Below are positions 6,709 to 7,351 of a stretch of 7,351 bases of DNA, piece by piece. The notes under the pieces were generated by a model. The model saw only the letters and a list, made by a program, of their open reading frames with translations, was not told the origin of the DNA and did not search any database. Origin of the DNA: an uncultured Verrucomicrobiota bacterium (lineage in GTDB: Bacteria > Verrucomicrobiota > Verrucomicrobiia > Limisphaerales > SXTU01); NCBI GenBank assembly GCA_903863315.1, contig CAIPBN010000732.1:1-7351 (forward strand), in the 5' to 3' direction. The position numbers and the translations under genes were made by a program. The stretch's first letter is position 1. Each line of letters begins with the position of its first letter.

Positions 6709-7120
6709 TCAAGCGGCCAGCCGCGCGTTCGCCTTGGATGAAGGCGGCGGGCGACATGATGCGCAGGCCGTAGAAGGAACCTCCCAGCGGGCTGAAGTCA
6801 TCTTGGTCCAACGTCAGCAACACCTTGGACCATGCCAGCGCCGAAAACAGGACCGGGCGGTCCTTAGCCACGGGAAACACCGCCGCCCGATCGAGGCTGA
6901 CCACGTCGTCACACACGTCCAGTTGTGGGCGCAGCCGGACCCAGATGGCCGTCGCCCCGGCGGGGAAATGATCTAGGTTGGTGACCACTTCACTCAACAC
7001 GTAGGGGGTCGTTTGCAGCGACCAGTGATTGGCCGCCGCGAGGTTGAAGACCGCCCGGGAAGCGCCGGACGCCGAACCGCAGGCGGCCAGCAGCAGGCTG
7101 GTGTCGAGGAACAGGTTCAC
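6701..7120 (-). CDS. PIN-domain ribonuclease toxin, VapC-like
   Basis: The 139-residue product is a PIN-domain protein, most likely the toxin of a type II toxin-antitoxin pair that acts as a Mg-dependent endoribonuclease. All four acidic positions expected for a PIN active site are present: Asp6 (FLDTSLLLA), Glu44 (LSEVV), Asp87 (KDRPVLFSALA) and Asp105 or Asp107 (LLTLDQDDF). The KDRPVL and LLTLDxxDF phrases are typical of the group. The start is taken as the GTG at 7118-7120, because it puts the first Asp at residue 6 and overlaps the upstream TGA as GTGA, the usual translational coupling in such pairs. A farther in-frame GTG at 7142-7144 would add eight residues with no PIN equivalent. The length is normal and the gene appears intact, ending in TAA. 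Confidence 0.88.
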   Translation of the reverse strand: MNLFLDTSLLLAACGSASGASRAVFNLAAANHWSLQTTPYVLSEVVTNLDHFPAGATAIWVRLRPQLDVCDDVVSLDRAAVFPVAKDRPVLFSALAWSKVLLTLDQDDFSPLGGSFYGLRIMSPAAFIQGERAAGRLKE

Positions 7121-7317
7121 CGCGCGGCCTGCACGCGCTGCCACTCCGCCTCATCCGCCGCGACCCAGTCGGCGACCTGCTCCCGCGTGAACCGCCGGGG
7201 CGGCGGCAATGACTGGCCACCGGCCTGCAAGCGGGCGGCGAGGAACAGCAGCAACTCCTGCTTCTCCGGCGCGGACAGGGCGTCCGCCGCTGATTCGATT
7301 TCCGCCAGTGTGCTCAT
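7117..7317 (-). CDS. Small antitoxin-like protein paired with the PIN toxin
   Basis: This 66-residue protein is probably the cognate antitoxin that binds and neutralises the PIN toxin and represses the operon. It has an N-terminal helical region (MSTLAEIESAADALSAPEKQ, continuing into ELLLFLAARL), a flexible Gly/Pro linker (about 32-40), and a charged C-terminal segment (FTREQVADWVAADEAEW), the usual arrangement of a dimerising N-terminus and a toxin-wrapping tail. I cannot assign it to AbrB, RHH or Phd families by motif; it resembles small antitoxin-like proteins seen next to PIN genes in Verrucomicrobia and Planctomycetes. The assignment rests mainly on size and on the four-base GTGA overlap with the toxin. 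The ATG complement at 7315-7317 is the only good start; no Shine-Dalgarno is seen. Confidence 0.75.
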   Translation of the reverse strand: MSTLAEIESAADALSAPEKQELLLFLAARLQAGGQSLPPPRRFTREQVADWVAADEAEWQRVQAAR

Positions 7318-7324
7318 GCTCGCG

Positions 7325-7339
7325 GCACCGTAGCACCGT
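7325..7339. promoter_or_regulatory. Tandem 7-bp direct repeat, candidate antitoxin operator
   Basis: GCACCGT occurs twice with a one-base spacer (7325-7331 and 7333-7339), 8 to 22 bases upstream of the antitoxin start codon, and a partial third copy (GCACC) lies at 7346-7350. Type II toxin-antitoxin complexes commonly repress their own promoter by binding repeats in this position. The repeats are short and the window ends at 7351, so the rest of the promoter is not visible and the call is tentative. Confidence 0.3.
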
Positions 7340-7351
7340 CCGCCAGCACCC

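Noticed and set aside
7121..7144. Toxin start at the GTG of 7142-7144
   Set aside because: The GTG at 7118-7120 gives the normal PIN N-terminus and the coupled GTGA overlap.
1..7351. tRNA, rRNA, CRISPR array, transposase or phage genes
   Set aside because: Reading both strands I found no cloverleaf-like segment, no regularly spaced repeats, and no transposase, integrase or phage motif.

Overview
The window is GC-rich and almost fully occupied by ordinary bacterial chromosomal genes. A Planctomycetes-Verrucomicrobia-type multidomain cytochrome (the DUF1587/1595/1592/1588/1585 architecture), a hairpin-rich intergenic repeat of a style I associate with verrucomicrobial genomes, and starts that mostly lack a Shine-Dalgarno sequence all point to Verrucomicrobiota, perhaps the Pedosphaera/Limisphaerales side. 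This placement is inference; there is no rRNA or ribosomal marker gene to fix it.

Layout. On the + strand: the 3' part of an unrecognised gene (2-631), then 9 bases later a secreted two-haem PSCyt/DUF1592 protein (641-3007), probably in one operon. A short gap holds a two-hairpin repeat (about 3037-3127). It ends against a minus-strand gene for a Tat-exported HpcH/HpaI-type class II aldolase (3200-4102). Across a 169-base divergent intergenic region lies a + strand calcineurin-like metallophosphoesterase of the YaeI/YkuE type with a Tat-like N-terminus (4272-5054). It converges, with a 28-base gap, on minus-strand hisD (5083-6381). Upstream of hisD is about 320 bases of mosaic non-coding sequence with a degenerate C/G-rich repeat and two possible gene remnants. 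The right end is a minus-strand toxin-antitoxin pair: a small antitoxin-like gene (7117-7317) and a PIN-domain VapC-like toxin (6701-7120), joined by a GTGA stop/start overlap.

How the genes relate. Three products carry export signals (cytochrome, aldolase, phosphoesterase), so the left two-thirds is biased to cell-envelope functions. I see no single pathway uniting them. hisD is an isolated histidine-biosynthesis gene. The toxin-antitoxin pair is a self-contained module. I found no transposase, integrase, CRISPR array, tRNA or rRNA, and no convincing undescribed multi-gene system. The items most worth a second look are the two-hairpin repeat with complementary loops, an active-site substitution in the exported aldolase, and the remnant DNA between hisD and the toxin.
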